The translations under genes and the position numbers were made by a program. From Moringa oleifera (Eukaryota > Streptophyta > Magnoliopsida > Brassicales > Moringaceae), in contig JAJFZO010000164.1 of the NCBI GenBank assembly GCA_021397835.1, positions 1-64,000 of the forward strand: DNA of 64,000 bases, written 5' to 3'. Every line of letters starts with the position of its first letter. Position 1 is the stretch's first letter. Positions 63,166-64,000 of the stretch are shown in pieces. Below the pieces are notes generated by a model. It was given only the letters and a program-made list of their open reading frames with translations, ran no database searches and was not told the DNA's origin.

Positions 63166-64000
63166 GTTTTGAATGGTTTACTTTATAGCAACTTTGAGAC
63201 TAATGGTTCTTTTGAGCACGATAGTGTAAAGATTCTATAGGCAATAATAAAGAAGTAACAATGGCAGGACAATCGATTGTTCGCTTGGTAACTAAAAATA
63301 AGGTTTTCTGCATGCGGGCTTATCTATTTCTTGTTAAGGGAGGATTCTACCATCCCTTGTACACACTTATTATCATGAAAAATAGCACCTTTGTCGGTAA
63401 TATTTTTTCATGCACCATAATCATATACTTTTTTGTTGCTTAGTGGTAGCAGTGATCTAGCACTAGCAGTAGCAGCAGCTATGGCAATAAATTGGTATTT
63501 TTTGTTGCTTATTGGGTAGGTGCAGGTATGGATTCCAACATTGGGGCTTATCTTTTCATTGTTAAACCTCTATTGGTGTTGGATTTTTTTCAGCTTTTTT
63601 GAATTTTTATGTTATAATTTTTGTTGATTTGATTATTCGTTTTTAAATTTTGTATTTTTTTTCGATTTTCTTACATATGTTATCATCCTGTTAATATATT
63701 TTTTAGGAACGATAAGTTGTAAACTCTTAATATATATATATTTGTTTTATGGCTTACTTTATAGCAACTCTAAGACTAATGGCTCTTTTAAGCATGATGT
63801 TGCAAAGATTCTGAAAGTAATGATGAAAGAGCAATGGCAGGACAATCGATTGTTCCCTTGGTAATTGTAAATAAGGTTTCATGCATAGGGGCTTATCCAT
63901 TTATTATTAAGGGAGGATTCTACCATCCTTTGTACATACTTATTATCTTGAAAAATAGTACCTTTATCACTAATATTTTCTCATGCATCATAATTGTATG
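62174..64000 (+). repeat. 575-bp array, copy B, first units only
   Basis: It opens with the same 16-bp filler and TTGAAAAATAGCACC junction as copy A. Unit anchors lie near 62,646, 63,261 and 63,830. A TA run at 63,119-63,160 is longer than its partner at 23,074-23,097. It is cut by the window end. Confidence 0.9.

Larger units (their letters stand above)
52335..64000 (+). repeat. Second copy (B) of the ~40-kb tandem duplication, cut by the window end
   Basis: It matches 12,281-23,940 in order and orientation, with sparse substitutions and small indels. Examples: AACTGCGCATGTAC versus GCGCACGTAC near 53,470, a shortened TA run, and the G-run at 56,238. It still matches at 64,000, so the true end is outside the window. 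Confidence 0.93.

Overview
This window looks like nuclear DNA from a flowering plant, most likely a eudicot. It is very AT-rich, holds a decayed Ty3/gypsy retrotransposon with Tat-like gag-protease-RT, and carries intron-containing fragments of plant-specific genes: a CHUP1-type C-terminal domain, a Ycf20/DUF565-like plastid protein and an SnRK2 kinase. I cannot name the species. I see no intact protein-coding gene, tRNA, rRNA or CRISPR array. Almost every open frame is either a shadow of repeat DNA or a broken exon.

Layout. 1-3.3 kb: degenerate Ty3/gypsy element on the minus strand, with a related LTR piece near 7.0 kb. 3.3-12.3 kb: AT-rich intergenic DNA with a possible tiny minus-strand gene at 5.5-5.9 kb, a 213-bp and a 500-bp tandem duplication, and a T-rich tract. 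From about 12.28 kb begins a composite block of about 40 kb. Its order is: AT/T-rich left edge; a GC-richer promoter-like island (13.3-13.9 kb); a 4 x ~130-bp tandem repeat; a CHUP1-like pseudogene (15.1-16.7 kb); five ~1.13-kb tandem copies of a Ycf20-like terminal exon region (16.7-22.1 kb); about 44 tandem copies of a ~575-bp exon/intron-like unit of unknown origin (22.1-47.1 kb), with a five-unit higher-order repeat of about 2.87 kb; an SnRK2 pseudogene (47.2-48.5 kb) sitting inside one unit; the array tail (48.6-49.35 kb); an AGT-rich stretch; and 2.2 kb of degenerate telomere-like TTTAGGG/GGTCTA repeat (49.56-51.78 kb).

At about 52.33 kb the whole block starts again in the same orientation and in the same order, and it is still matching its first copy when the window ends (64,000 matches about 23,940). 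The window is therefore about one and a third periods of a ~40-kb tandem duplication with at least three smaller levels of tandem repetition nested inside it. The CHUP1-like disabling mutations and the array junctions that I could compare are present in both copies, so the chimera and its decay came before the 40-kb duplication.

The likely history is an inference. Fragments of at least three unrelated host genes, all in plus orientation and with introns kept, were brought together by Helitron- or Pack-type capture or by template switching. They then amplified by unequal exchange at several scales. An AGTAGC-type microsatellite occurs in both arrays and may have seeded the exchanges. The alternative to exclude first is a false tandem duplication in the assembly, with two haplotypes placed end to end.
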